A stretch of DNA of 64,000 nucleotides from Acanthosoma haemorrhoidale (Eukaryota > Arthropoda > Insecta > Hemiptera > Acanthosomatidae), in NCBI GenBank assembly GCA_930367205.1, contig OV884009.1, forward strand, positions 85,209,189 to 85,273,188, read 5' to 3'. Of the stretch, positions 10,740 to 22,451 are shown one piece after another. The notes below the pieces were generated by a model. It was not told the DNA's origin. It searched no databases and saw only the letters and a program-made list of their open reading frames with translations. The position numbers and the translations under genes were made by a program. Position 1 is the first letter of the stretch, and every line of letters begins with the position of its first letter.

Positions 10740-11012
10740 GTTCGAGATCTAGCTTAAGCCATTCACCAGTGGAAAAGTACCCTGAGAGATACAAAGAAAT
10801 CCTCAAACCAAAGCCGGTGGTGAGGCTTCATGATTCTAGCGGTGAGGATGAAGCAGGTGGTAATGAACGTGAACCTGAGCAGGACGAGACAGAGAGGCAG
10901 ATGGAGTCTTTAAAGAAGCTCAAGTCAGGGCTCGCTGCCAAAGCTAAGGAAAGCCTTGAGAAGGCAGCAGCTGTAGCTGTGAAACCCAGAGATGAATATG
11001 GAAGGATCATTG
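10740..11012 (+). repeat. Inverted copy of the Lys/Ser-rich 3' block
   Basis: This plus-strand segment repeats 9419-9691 in reverse complement at the same length. It keeps the coding frame (a plus-strand ORF at 10769-11062 encodes the same block) but diverges abruptly after GRII into unrelated sequence. It is an inverted duplication of part of the neighbouring gene fragment and not an independent gene. Confidence 0.9.
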
Positions 11013-11143
11013 AATCATTGAATGTCTGTATAACCTCGGGAAATCAGGATGGCACTCTGTAAAAAATAATATTGATGTGGCATTGGCCTCTACTTTGTAC
11101 TTACATCAAGATCATTATATACATATGTAACATATGGACTCAT

Positions 11144-11218
11144 TGTAACTAAAACAACTATGGTGGAATACACGAGTTAACCTAGCGTCTGTGTTTTATC
11201 TATGTAATCCTAATATAT
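11144..11218 (+). repeat. Copia LTR fragment, inverted relative to 691-772
   Basis: This segment starts TGTAACTAAAAC and follows the copia LTR as far as cctaatatat, then departs from it before the TTCTACA end. It is therefore a truncated LTR on the opposite strand from the copia 5' end at the left of the window. No copia coding sequence is seen beside it. Confidence 0.75.
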
Positions 11219-11879
11219 CTTTATTATTTATAATTATTTATATAGTTTACTACGTATTATGACGTTATTGCCGTGTCTTTTGGTATGAATAGAAAATTAC
11301 TATTGACAACCTTTATAATTTATTGCCAGGTTTTGAAAACAAAATGTATACATAGCTTGTATATACATCAGGGTTTATCAATTGTTTCAAGGGTAATATA
11401 GTTTGATTGGACAGCTGCCTCCGGCTGCGCAAATAATGTAAATTTGTTTAACGCATCTGTACTTCTGAAGGTCTCGTAATTTTTAAACGGAAAACCTAAG
11501 GATAGAATAATCCATTGGGGTAGACATTTATTTTCATGCAATCAATTAAATAATGTAATGTTTAATTAACTTGGTTTCATTACTGCAGTAGTTTATCGTT
11601 CTGAAGAAGACGGACACTAATGCGTTTTTTTGAGTAATTTAAATTTTCAGACTAGACTTTTAACTAGTGGTTACCACAGATAGAAGCTTACCTGACTGTT
11701 TATGGAACGAACCTGAGAATTTTTATGGAGCAGTTCCTAGACAATCTAATTGGTCCAAGATTTGGAATGACGAGCAACATTTATTTTATGATGGCAACAT
11801 TCAATTAAGATCGAAGCATAGAAACGTCAGAGACATCATTATGGACGGATCCAACACCCTTTCTTTACATACATACTAA

Positions 11880-11995
11880 TCTTGAATGAGCGAGTGAATG
11901 ATGAACTGTAAATATGGTATGAATGAGAGCATTTATCTTAATTACTTATTGCCTTATAAAAGGCAGATTGTAATTATAGCACAATACAGGAATAT
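11880..11995 (+). repeat. LINE-A 3' tail
   Basis: The segment carries the gagcgagtgaatga block, the ggtatgaatgagagc block and the ggcagattgtaatt block of LINE-A, ending in cacaatacagg and a short AT-rich tract. It is a 5'-truncated insertion with no coding remains. Confidence 0.7.
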
Positions 11996-13141
11996 AATAA
12001 TAATAATAAAAAAAACTAATCTACATCATTCATATATAGACACATGGTCCAAAAAATACCAGATTACCTAGAGAAAATATCTCAAAGAATCTATTTTTAC
12101 AATAAACAAGAAAACTCCTCTTGTTTTTAGTTAAAATAGCAATACTCTTACATCACACGACACTATCTTCTTGAGATCTTACTCTTTCAAACCATACCAC
12201 CATTACCTTACCATTCAAACCACCGTAACATCATACAAGACTTCATCCCCTCCCACAACAACTCAACGATCGCTTGACATTCACCTATCCTCTACTCTAC
12301 AGCTCCAGGTATGTTAAGTAGCTCCAGGGATCGATAAATCAGAAAACAAAATAGTTAATAGTTGTTACCCAGTATTTAACATTTAATATTACAGTATACA
12401 TTGAAAAATTAATTGCATGATTTATATCATTATATTGCTAGTGTATAAATTATTTGCGAAATAAATTATTTTCACTCTGAGGACAGAGATGGAAGTTTCA
12501 AACATTTTTATTTTATCAATTTTGCAATATACACGTATAGCTTCACAAATAAAACGTACGTTAGTTGCACGCCCATTCATTCAAAAACAAATCAAAATTA
12601 AAAAATCATAAACAAATACAATTAGCACTGATGAATAGAACATTTTTTTTTTTAAACTAAGTATGATTGAAATTATACAGTACCTGCTATTACTTATTTA
12701 GTAAAAATTGTAGTAAAAGGATCCACTCAGCCCAAATAAACTTTCCTTTATTTTTCCCTTATCCATAATCTTAAAATTTGAGAGCTAAGAAAACAAATTT
12801 ACTTATTTACAGAAACCAAACCACAGATTTGGGTTTAAATAGTTTGAAGAACCATTTCACAAAGATAATACATTGGGGAGGCAAAACGTTCGAATATAAT
12901 AATGAACCAGCATATAAACGAAACCAAAAGAACCAATAAATAAACATGTGTGCAGTATGCCAGTGAATAATTTGACCGGGAATCATAATACATAAGCACC
13001 CACAAGTAACTTTTGTTTTTTTCCTGTGGACAAACCTCAGACAGGGTTTGACATTACAAGTAACCTCGTTATTCTATTTCTTTTCACAACAGCTATAACA
13101 TTAATGACTAAAGAAACTAACAATTGACTGATAAAGGTATG
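11996..13141. other. AT-rich DNA without recognised genes
   Basis: No ORF with a recognisable domain is present. A stretch near 12718-12800 (ggatccactc ... ctttatttttccc) weakly resembles 17165-17245. The two lie on either side of the old gypsy pol remnant and might be decayed LTRs, but the match is too short to claim. Confidence 0.4.
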
Positions 13142-13408
13142 TCAGTCTCCCCCATTTAATTTGAAACAAAATTGAATTATTAACCCAAAATCGGAAAATT
13201 CTTCAAGACAAATTTGAATGACACTTGGAAAGAAAATTGGAAAACCAGTTCTTAAAACAGTTGATAGACTCTTTTGAATTTTGAAGGTCCGGGGTACCGC
13301 AAAATGGGACGCCACTGGAATCTCGGCCGGAAGGAACACCTGATGTGTTGGGATGTCGTCAGACACGAGGAACAGGCGGCCGTCAATGTAAATGCTTGGT
13401 CTTCTCAA
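13142..13408 (-). CDS. Candidate host exon (possibly terminal)
   Basis: On the minus strand an acceptor-like ctaacacag is followed at 13408 by an open frame encoding RRPSIYIDGRLFLVSDD and then IPTHQVFLPAEIPVASHFAV. Bases 13408-13285 are clearly richer in G+C than the surrounding DNA, as expected for an exon. The second half of the frame, to the stop at 13142, becomes AT-rich and looks non-coding, so the true exon may end earlier (for example at a GT after ACATCAG) or read to this stop. I do not recognise the family, and no transposon similarity is apparent. Confidence 0.35.
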   Translation of the reverse strand: MRRPSIYIDGRLFLVSDDIPTHQVFLPAEIPVASHFAVPRTFKIQKSLSTVLRTGFPIFFPSVIQICLEEFSDFGLIIQFCFKLNGGD

Positions 13409-13626
13409 CTGTGTTAGAGGTCATGATTAACTTTTTTGATTTCAGGATCTTTATCTGCTTCATTTTTGATAGTCAACGGGGTTATTTTGTCGCTTGAGAT
13501 ATGAAATACTTTTGGAATGCATAATTGGCTAATTTTATTTTCAGTTCATCTGGCAACGGAATAGACATTAATTAAAGTTCGCGAAACAGAGTCGACAGTT
13601 TGATTATCCTGACTCTTCTTGAACTG

Positions 13627-13853
13627 TATAGGGTAGTCAAAACCAGATAGAAATTATGCGTACCGGAGTAAGGGGGCATACGTCATTTATGGCAGTCCCT
13701 TATCCTGGTGAAAAATTTTTAATAGAGGTAAACTGTCCATGGCAAGCAGGTAATTAAAATGAGCATGATGCGCATCGGTTTCTCAACTCTCTTGATAAGA
13801 TAACTGAGAATCGCTTTTATCCTTGTTGGGCTTGCGTTGGTAGTTAGAATAAG
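13627..13853 (-). mobile_element. Inverted fragment of the old gypsy pol
   Basis: This segment is the reverse complement of about 14747-14941, with scattered base changes and small indels. It covers the region just before the reverse transcriptase core. It shows that two copies of the same decayed element, or a rearranged one, lie head to head here. Confidence 0.7.
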
Positions 13854-14439
13854 ATGAAGATTTGGTTTAAATAGTATACCAGACATCTAGGTATTCAAGT
13901 CGTCCCGGTTATAGTAACCATTCAAGATTTAGATCAAAATCAACAAGTCAAAAGCCAGATCCAATAATACATCTCACCGCCCTCCTGAATATAATGCATT
14001 GGGCAAAGATGACCTAACAGTTCGTTCTCGCAGAAATAATCACCTTTCTGATTGCTGCTTCTAATTGCTGAGTTAATAGAAACAAACTGCATTGAGAGGC
14101 CTGTCTGAGACTAGGTCACGTCGCATAACCACTGTTATCAAGGCGATCAGTAAACAAAACAACCAGGTTAATGATTCGAATTTTACACATCCGGTCCATA
14201 GCTGTTGTACTCATACTTACAGCCTAGGAAAACTAGGTAAATTTGTGTAATATAGTAAATATTAATTAACATTGAATGCCTGTTAATCTGAATGGATACT
14301 CTCAGAGATTCAAAGTGGGGGAAATTTACAATTCCGAATGAAAATGGTTTAGCCAGATTAAACTAATTATACCAATACAAAAACCGCTTTTCGATCCTAC
14401 ACAATCATCGGACCTAAAGAGGAGAAATCTGTTACAGTA

Positions 14440-16230
14440 ATGTACAACAACAAATAAATGAAAGGGCACCTGTACATTGTGACTCCCGGTCCTAATACCC
14501 TCTTAGGAAGACAGTGGGTCAAATGACTTGAACTCGTTCTACTCAAAAAACTAGATGAAGTAATGAACAATATAGTCTTGACTCATCAACTTCATTCAGT
14601 AAACTCAATTGATTATTAAATAAATTTGCTCCTATATTTACAAAAACAAAATGGTTGCGTCCCAGGGTACAAAGTTTCTCTTCGACTTAGAGAAGGAAAC
14701 AAACCAGTTTATAGCAGAGAACGTAACGTCCCTTACAGGTTGGATATGAACGCAAGCCCAACAAGGTTAGAAGCGATTCTCAGTTATCTTAATAACAGAG
14801 TTGAGAAACCGATGCGCATCATGCTCATTTTCATTATCTGCTTGCCATAGACAGTTTACCTCTAGAAAGAATTTTCCACCAGGATAAAGGTGGACCCCTT
14901 ACTCCGTTAGGCATAATTTCTATCTGGTTCTGACTACCCTATATGGACAGGTTGAAAAAGAAATTTGTTTCTTCAGAGGCAGATGGCATTATTTCTTCAG
15001 TTGCAACAAATAATCCCCCCCCCCCTCTCTCCAGTAGTCATTCTAAAATCGGACGGAGGCTATGTGTTGATTACAAGAGCGGTGCAAACGAAAGATTGAT
15101 TCGACCAAGGCAACCAATTAAACGAATAGATGAAATACTCGGCAGCCTCGGTTATTCTTAGCTATTTCTTAAACTGGACCTTTACAATGTTTACCAGCAC
15201 CCATAAGCAGACAATTACAATCCCATGTTGTATGTGCCCCGATACACCTCTAATGAAGACTCTCAGTCTTGGTATAATAACAGCACCGTCGGAGTTTAAT
15301 AGAATGGCTTCTCAAATTCTAAAAGGGCTTTGGATATAAAAATAAATAAAAAACGAGAAAACATGAGATTTCGAGCTATAGCGAATGAGGATAGACAAAG
15401 ATACCTTCCATATGTTCCAGAGAGTCTAAGAACAGAAGAACGGTCTATAGACGATGGGAAGAGTGGTAAACTTTATTTCACAACAGTCTTGTGGTAAATC
15501 GTAACAATAAAAAAATTTTTTTTTTTTTAAATTTCAAAACCTCTTTTATTGATAAGTAATACAATGAACAAAAATTTATAGGGGTACAGTTTGCTCCTCG
15601 TACCGCGATGCGCTGATGCATTCGAAGGAGGGCATAATATAAAATACATTTCAATCTGTAGTATAAAAAGTCATAAACACATCCATAACATTAGGCGATG
15701 AGGCTCACCTTCAGCTTATTACCGTGCACTAAACACTAAAAACTAAAACCTATACTTAGAACCTAAAACTAAAGCGTTCCAGCCACGACAGCGTCCTGCC
15801 ATCGATGGGGGAACGGAGCGGGGGTTATACGGTGTTAAACACCGGGTTTGTTAAGTATTGCAAGGAGTCGACAAATATTTGGGAGACATCACCGAGCATA
15901 ATAAAATCAGAAATTCTTCAATAAAAGTAAAAGCTATTCAAGACATGCCTCGCCCATCAAACGTTGATGATGTAAAAAGGTTTCTTCACTTAACAACATG
16001 CTACATTCGATTCGTGCCAGATTTGTGTACCATGTCATAACTACTCAAATGTCTGTTCAGAAAGGGACAAACTTGGCGCATTGTTCTTCAAGCTGTGAAG
16101 CAGCATTTCAAATTGAACCTTGTTCCATTCGACCCAAATCTTATCAAATTTTCAAATCATATTTCAGAAGCTGTTTAGGATTTTCTCCCATATTTAGCGA
16201 CATATTAGAGACGGTAACTCCTAATTAATT
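14440..16230 (+). mobile_element. Decayed Ty3/gypsy pol remnant, split by a LINE-B insertion
   Basis: In broken frames one can follow the end of a protease (TPGPNTLLGRQW at 14480-14530), the N-terminal lobe of a gypsy reverse transcriptase (LREGNKPVYSRERNVPY, then RRLCVDYKSGANERLI), the core block FLKLDLYNVYQH (15165-15200) and GIITAPSEFNRMASQILKG (15280-15340). After the LINE-B insertion at 15527-15872 it resumes with the connection region (KVKAIQDMPRPSNVDDVKRFL at 15928-15990). Stops and frameshifts are many. The motif spacing fits the mag/K02A2.6-like branch, but decay makes clade assignment unsafe. Confidence 0.75.
15527..15872 (-). mobile_element. 5'-truncated LINE-B insertion
   Basis: This is the reverse complement of the last ~350 bp of LINE-B (about 45960-46312): codons for the final FNTITPAPFPHRW block, the gaggctcacc 3' UTR block, and an oligo(T) run at about 15519-15532 that corresponds to the LINE poly(A). 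It interrupts the gypsy pol remnant between the reverse transcriptase core and the connection region. Confidence 0.85.
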
Positions 16231-16234
16231 TAGA

Positions 16235-17780
16235 AATATCACAAAGAATAACAGAGTAGCGTAGTTGATTTTTGATTGTAGAACGATTTTCAGTTCCTTT
16301 ATGATGCTTTATGAAATTCGATGAAGTATTTTCATTAGAAACTCTTATATAAAAATAACGTGGTGAATCTGGATTAAACTTGGCATTTGTCAATGTCGTT
16401 CCTTAACTTTCTACGTCATTTGTAGTGTGTCGAACTATTAGATGACGTTATGCCTTCTACATTAAAAAAAACAAAAACTGTTAGTGGTGCATACATATGT
16501 ACTACATCTGTCTACAACAAATAAAAGTATATACACACGTGTAAGACTTTTTTATCACATGAATTGGCAAGTTTTTTTTAATTTTTACACCTTAACACCT
16601 TAAATCAGACAGAGCACTGAAATTATTGTTTAAGGTATTTACGAATGCGTTCTTATCTTTTGAAGAATTTACGGTTTAAACCGGCCTTAGTCTACGTCAA
16701 CGGATAACATCAAAGTAGATAAAACTGATAGCATTAACAGCTCTGTTTGAGTATTATATAATAATTGACTAGAATCGCTATGCTTTTTAGCTAAGGGTGT
16801 AAAAAAAGTGCATTTCTTGGATTAAGAAAGGATAATTACTTCCAGGTTACATAACCAATTGGCAACGATTGGATAAACTTTCTCTTGAGTGGTCTAGCGA
16901 ATGTTGACTAACCTGGTCCGAACGAAGCAAGTATAACATCCCCTCTATATTGATGTCTGTTGTATCTTAAGAGAGTATAATATATTTGTTTAATATCCTA
17001 GGTTGTAAAACACAGTTACGGTTTATTTGGACTCAAATTCAAATCACCCGTTCACTCTCATTCAACTCGTTTTTTTAACTGCATCCATTAATTTACATAT
17101 TTATTATTTAAATGACAATCTTTAGTGAAATGATCCTCTCACACCACCTTCAAGCAGGTACTCCTAGCATAAGGATCCGACTAACCTAAATATTCTTTAT
17201 TTTTCCCTCATCCTGAATTTCTAACCAGAGAACTCTTAGGGGAAAAAAAAAAAAAATTAAATGATAGTTTTTTTTTATTTATAGGCGATGAATTTGTCAT
17301 CCCTTATACAAGGGTAATTCATGTAAGGGAAAAGTAGACACGGTAAAATAAATATTTGTGATGATAATTATTATGTGTACGAACGAAATGAGGGAGCTTC
17401 ATGATGCCAACTTGAAATCAATGTTGACGCTTGTTTCATTAGTATTTTTCGTTTAATGAGGCAGCCGTTACACTATTCATTAATTATCGCCCCCATCAAT
17501 TATGTTACAATGACAGGAGCTCTGATTCATTTGTTAGCACTTATGAATGAGTATGAAGGAACGGACGTCAGGAAAATGAAATAATGATCACCTGACCTTT
17601 TTTAAATTTGCAATGATCACTTGATCAAATAACCCCCGATGTGAAAGTCACAGTAATTGGCAACTCTTTTTTCCCCTGGAAAACAATGAAAAAATCAGAA
17701 TGTAACTGCACAGCATTAAGCAGGCACATCGATAACTCTACATTAAGCGGTACGTTAACAAAAATAATAAGTTGCCTCAC
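16235..17780. other. AT-rich DNA without recognised genes
   Basis: Short ORFs only, none with a recognisable motif. Around 17165-17245 there is the weak match to 12718-12800 noted for the other flank of the gypsy remnant. Confidence 0.4.
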
Positions 17781-17944
17781 CAGGTAGATGAATTACAAAA
17801 CACGGAAAGAGAATCTCAGAATGTCGGAACATGTAGAGGGAAATCGTCAGTTTGTATGTCTTTATGGGCGTTCAACATTAGCGGTTGTGAAAAAACCAAC
17901 TCACTTCTCATTGATTTCCTCAAGTTGGAGCTCTGCTTTTTTAA

Positions 17945-18262
17945 GCCAGTTTCTCCAACCATGTCCTGAGCGTCTGTGCCTCTCGCACTCTTGGTAGGCG
18001 TCGACTGGCTCGTATCCAGAGATTGAGGAGCATGGTGGTACTTCCTAGGCCACCGCTTTTTTTATCGCATGCAAGGGAGGTGACAACCATGAGGATTTGG
18101 GAGGTCTCTGGGCTCTTTGTAAATACATACAGTATTTGTGATTTGTAAATATGTTATGAATTAGATCATTGATTATTACTATTGCATAATAAGCCATATT
18201 GTAATTATTTGTTATGTTGCATGTAGCATGTTGTAAATTCACAATAAAGATTTTTGAATATT
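17945..18262 (+). repeat. LINE-A 3' UTR copy
   Basis: The segment follows the 3' UTR of LINE-A seen at 34120-34395: a cctgagcgtctgtg block, cgcatgcaagggaggtgac, gatttgggaggtctctggg, a run of ttgtaaat units, and the cataataagccatattgtaatt tail ending near an aataaag signal (18243). It is diverged from the other copies and has no coding part. Confidence 0.65.
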
Positions 18263-18504
18263 AATTTAGTTGTTTACTTATTTTTAAAGAGGTTTTCAGT
18301 GAGCAAAATGTTTAATTTTTTAGGGGTAGTTTGTGTATTTAATAACTCCTCTCAGCTGAGCCTATTCATGTTTCATTATCCTGCATGTATACAGCGTAAT
18401 TCGTTGAAATAATGATGGCATGAATTCTCTTTTGGGATGATATTCGATACAATGACAGCTTTATCTGGTAGCACGATGTCATTGCTTTCCTCAATGATGC
18501 ATAA

Positions 18505-18715
18505 TATAAAACCTGCCGGGGTAGCTGAGGCTAATTATCTCATAATTCTGCTTATGAGAAGACGCCGTGGGATCAAATGGTGTTCTATACGCCTGGTTCC
18601 AAATTACCCAGTCCTCGGACTAATTAGGAGTCAGCAGCATGTGCTTATTGTGTTTCCGCATTCCTGTCTCTTCTCCGCTTCTTGTATTGTATTGTCTAAT
18701 GTATAATTTGTACCC
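18505..18715 (+). repeat. Possible tRNA-derived SINE, degenerate
   Basis: The start, gccggggtagctgaggctaa, looks like an RNA polymerase III A box, and about 45 bases on, gtgggatcaaatgg resembles a B box (GGTTCGANNCC) with several changes. A body of about 140 bp follows, ending near cccggtgacgtg. The spacing fits a tRNA-derived SINE head. Only one copy is visible in the window, so the call is tentative. Confidence 0.3.
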
Positions 18716-18719
18716 GGTG

Positions 18720-20490
18720 ACGTGTGGATGTAATTCTGGACAAAACAGACATCCCGCACATTATTGCACAGCCCCAAACTTTACTTTTAGACCACATTAA
18801 CTAGTTTTTAGGAGTTCATTGTTGTTTTCAAAGTGGAAACACTTCTGTTTTCATTCGTGTCTCTATCTTCTATCCAGGCATTTTATCGAGGCCCCATTTG
18901 ATATTGGAAGAAAATAAAAAATAAAGCCAACACCATCAAATGTGACAAAATTTATAGATTGTTTCTATAATCTTCAGAATGGCATGAAATTAACGATCTA
19001 AACGCCATATTTAACAATAACTGTTATTTATTTTCTCGAAGAATAATTACAAAAATCATTCAAACTCTCATTAAGAAATAACATAATAGTACTCTACACA
19101 AAACTAGTATTGTTGTTTTTTAGAGTCCTGATAATAATAAATAATATATGTTGGTGCTTATGTCGTCCATAATTACATAAAGCCATAAAAAATGTTTACG
19201 CAATACTTTTGCAACCCTAGTTGTGAAGAGGAATATTTTGCAAAACAATCTTTCCCGATGTTCCTGAGTTGCTCAAAATAAAAGAAATCAGCAAAAAAAA
19301 AAAAGGCCAATTAACTATTTTCTTGAAATTAAAAATAAATGTTTGCTTGAAGGTTTTTAAAATGTTTTCCTATATATAAACAAGTAAATGTTTTAGTTTG
19401 ACGTATTAATGGCATCATAGGCTAAAAGGCGCTTTGGCGTCTGGCAACTATATACAGTTGCAGTAGCATACAATGAAATTAAAAAAATCTCTCCGTCGTA
19501 ATATGGTTTGGTTGTAATAATATATGTGCGTATCGTTATTCCAATTTCACTGAATTGAGTGACTGAACTGATATAGTTTTTTAAACAGTGAGGGGCAACG
19601 CCTTCCTCAGGAACTTTTTCATATAGTAGCTTTTTCTACTTCATCGGTACTTCCTCCCACTTCCGTAGGTCTCTCGCTAATTCTTAGGGCTGTGGTAGAC
19701 TATTATTGATTAAAAAAGTCAACAAAATCTTTTTCGCAACAGCAGTGGAATCTTTGATTGTGTGAGACATCACACATGGCTTGATTTTGTATCGTCTAAT
19801 TGTGGGTCCGTTGTTGAAGTAAAACAAGAAAGTGTGCCCACAGTTTTCTAGTTCAATTAGCACGAGCGGTTTCGACACATCACCTGGTGTTCACGGAGCG
19901 ATGGTGACAATCTGATTCTCAACACAACTTTTTGTTTCATTGGTACATTAACTGAATTAATCTATGTAGGCCTGTGGGACTGTAACCACTTCCATATTTT
20001 TTCTTCGCATTCTATGTCATTTATTTTATAATATACTACACAATACATAAACTATAAGAGTGTAATAGATACCCGAAGACATAAATAATAATTGCCATTA
20101 AACGGGAAACCACCGACCTGTCACAACTACAGTTTTGACCTGTTTTTTAGATTTGTTAACCCTGCTCAACCGTTAGGTTTATTCAGAACGACCTGGTTAT
20201 TTGTGTCAGTACATTTCGGAATGACAAAATCTATTTTTGGGGTGTAGCATTAATTTTTATTCGCTGATATACTGAATATGATATGAGCCGTCGAAAAGGT
20301 CATGACCCAGGATTGTCACTAAACTGTCCGTGTAATGATTAAATGCTATATATTCCCACAAATGTAGCAATTTAACTTAGTGACTATACCAACTCAAAAC
20401 CTCTAAGGCCGTTCTAGTGTAAACATTTCACAAAACAGAAAAATATGTGACAGGACAGTGTTTAAAATGACTTTTGATTTTGATACCAAT
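18720..20490. other. AT-rich DNA without recognised genes
   Basis: No domain or transposon motif was found on either strand. The minus-strand ORF at 19684-19878 (64 codons) has no family I know. Confidence 0.4.
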
Positions 20491-20493
20491 TTA

Positions 20494-20771
20494 TGCTGTT
20501 CTCAGAAAAAGAGCCATTATAGGGAATGGTCACATGAACGGCACGGGATTGGTTAGGCAGGATTCCCATTAACTAAATATTATAAATTCGGATTGCTTAA
20601 CATTCGATACATATAATACCGTAAAAATCAACTTTCGATAATGCGGATGATATTGCTGAACGAATTCCCAAAATTTCAGTATTACCAGATTATTGTATTT
20701 AATTCAACTATTTTATGATAAAATTACAATCAGCCTTATTGGGGAATAAGTAATTGTGATAAATGTTCTCA
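20494..20771 (+). repeat. Direct repeat, copy 1 (left of gypsy-2)
   Basis: The segment from tgctgttctcag through gaatggtcacatgaacggcacgg and atacataataccg-like blocks to the LINE-A-type end gataaatgttctca recurs at 22682-23148 in the same orientation. Copy 2 has about 150 extra bases (about 22805-22960). Copy 1 ends exactly where the gypsy-2 LTR begins. Confidence 0.85.
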
Positions 20772-20954
20772 AGTTAGCTGGAGAGGCTGCTATGAGAAGA
20801 TAAACATAGGAAAGTCTCTCCAGTTAATCCCCCCACTGATTAGCGAGCCTATATATAGATCGCATAGTGTAAATAAAGCATTCTTATTCTAACCATCAGT
20901 CTTATCACTTCAACCTCTTCCCTCTTTTACGAGTCTAGCCGAGTTTATCGTAAC
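20772..20954 (+). repeat. gypsy-2 5' LTR
   Basis: It starts agttagctggagagg and ends cgtaac. The other copy differs at a few positions (for example tatatatag against tgtatatag, and ttttacgag against ttatacgag). It contains an aataaag block at 20873-20879 and shares its terminal style with gypsy-1. Confidence 0.9.
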
Positions 20955-20972
20955 TGGTACCGAAACCCGGGA
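20955..20972 (+). other. gypsy-2 primer binding site (tRNA-Phe)
   Basis: TGGTACCGAAACCCGGGA follows the LTR directly. It matches the complement of the tRNA-Phe 3' end except for A in place of G at the fifth base. Gypsy-1 has the same site without that change. Confidence 0.75.
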
Positions 20973-21084
20973 GTTTACGTGAGAAGTACGTAGTTAACCG
21001 AAGTTATAGTTGTGCCGTTGAACGTTGTTTTTCCCGTCGGATTCGTGGTCATCATATACAGGCCGCTTTTCGACAAGTGGACAA

Positions 21085-21451
21085 AATGGAACTCCAGTTC
21101 GCGAAGTTAGAAGCAGACTTGGCACAAGCCATCGAAGAAAAGGAGCGTTTGAACGTACCAATGTTCAGAGAACAGGAGAGGTCCCAGAGGAACTTGGTCA
21201 AGGTGCGAACGCAGAACTCCACGTTCATCCACGGACTCATTAGCCAGCTAGAACCCTTAACGGAAACGGCGGAGAAACCCTTAAGAATTATCCAGACCGA
21301 TTTATATAGCAATGAGGGACAGTCGTGGCTCACGATTCTGGACACGTTCAGTAAAATCGCGATGACATACCCCGTAGAGGCCAAGACAAGGTATTATGGG
21401 AGGGGATACTCCAATGGTGTGGCAGTTACGGGATCCCTGACACGATCGTAG
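21085..21451 (+). pseudogene. gypsy-2 gag-integrase fusion ORF
   Basis: The frame starts MELQFAKLEADLAQAIEEKE, a gag-like, coiled-coil-prone N-terminus, and near codon 60 passes without a stop into PLRIIQTDLYSNEG and LTILDTFSKIAMTYPVE. The latter is the first catalytic-aspartate block of integrase; compare the gypsy-1 integrase block around residue 844. The fusion is made by one large deletion. The frame is lost after SLTRS, where the next integrase block continues in another frame. Confidence 0.75.
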
Positions 21452-22140
21452 CGGATTCGGGCCGGGAATTCGACAACGAATGGATTCGGAACCGGAGTAG
21501 AGAATTAGGTATCAACTGGCAGCGGAACACCCCCCACCACATTAAGGGCAGAGGCGCGGTGGAGCGTCTCCACAGTACGCTGGGAGAACATCTCCGTCTA
21601 TTCCAACTTGACCGACAACTTGACTCCTATGCGGCGATGCCACGTCCCGTAGTGGCATACAACCACACAATACACGCAGCAACGGGATTGTCACCGATTG
21701 AGATAGTATTTGGACAAAGACGGCGCGATCGAGGAGACTTGCTGACGGCGCACAACCTAGAGTTACGGAGACAGTTAGGGGAGACTCTCAGGGAACGCCG
21801 GGCGATGTGGGAGAGAGCCCGCGAGCGAGTAATTAAAGAAAAGCAGACTCGCGTAGATAAAGCCAACAACAGACCCGGGATAGTTAACGCGGGATCGATC
21901 GCGCTGGGAACCACGGTATATCGCCGGATGAGGGCGGCCCGGAAGAAGGAAGACGCGCGGTATGAGGGGCCGTATGTGGTTGTGGCGATCAGGGAGCACA
22001 ACCTCTACACTATCCCTTTCCGATCGCGCACCGTTCATGTGGAAGAACTACGAATACCACCACCGGTGGCTCGACGAATGGCGGGGGGTGGCGCTCCGTC
22101 CGACACACCACGGTGCTCGAAAGAGTACAATTATGTATAA
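21430..22140 (+). pseudogene. gypsy-2 integrase C-terminal part
   Basis: The frame carries the second catalytic block (ADSGREFDNEWIRN), the glutamate block (GRGAVERLHSTLGEHLRL) and the C-terminal domain through RTVHVEELRIPPPVARRM to a stop at 22140. From 21559 it is a single open frame of 193 codons. It aligns with the gypsy-1 pol C-terminus, where the same region has two stops. This supports gypsy-1 and gypsy-2 being one lineage. Confidence 0.8.
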
Positions 22141-22451
22141 CCACGAACAAATGTAAATAACAAAAATGAATTCCCCCGTACCTGAAATTACAAAACGGCC
22201 GAGGGCCTTGTGGCCGTGAAAGCCTATCTTATAATAGTATCATATCACTGCTGTATAGACAAAATATGTAATTGTATTTTGTTGACCTGTAGCAAGGTAA
22301 TCTGGTCAGTTACGAGGGTAGGAACCACCCAACAATATATTTAGTTGTATGAAGCTTTCAATCTTTTTGTTAAATGTCAGACCTGTAAGTAAGTAACCTG
22401 GTCAGTTACAATTGGAAGGAAGTTCTTATGTATAAGGAACTGGAGGGGGGG

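Noticed and set aside
10291..10752. Plus-strand Leu/Ser-rich ORFs suggestive of membrane proteins
   Set aside because: They are the complement of Lys/Glu-rich codons of the minus-strand fragment; the hydrophobic look is a by-product.
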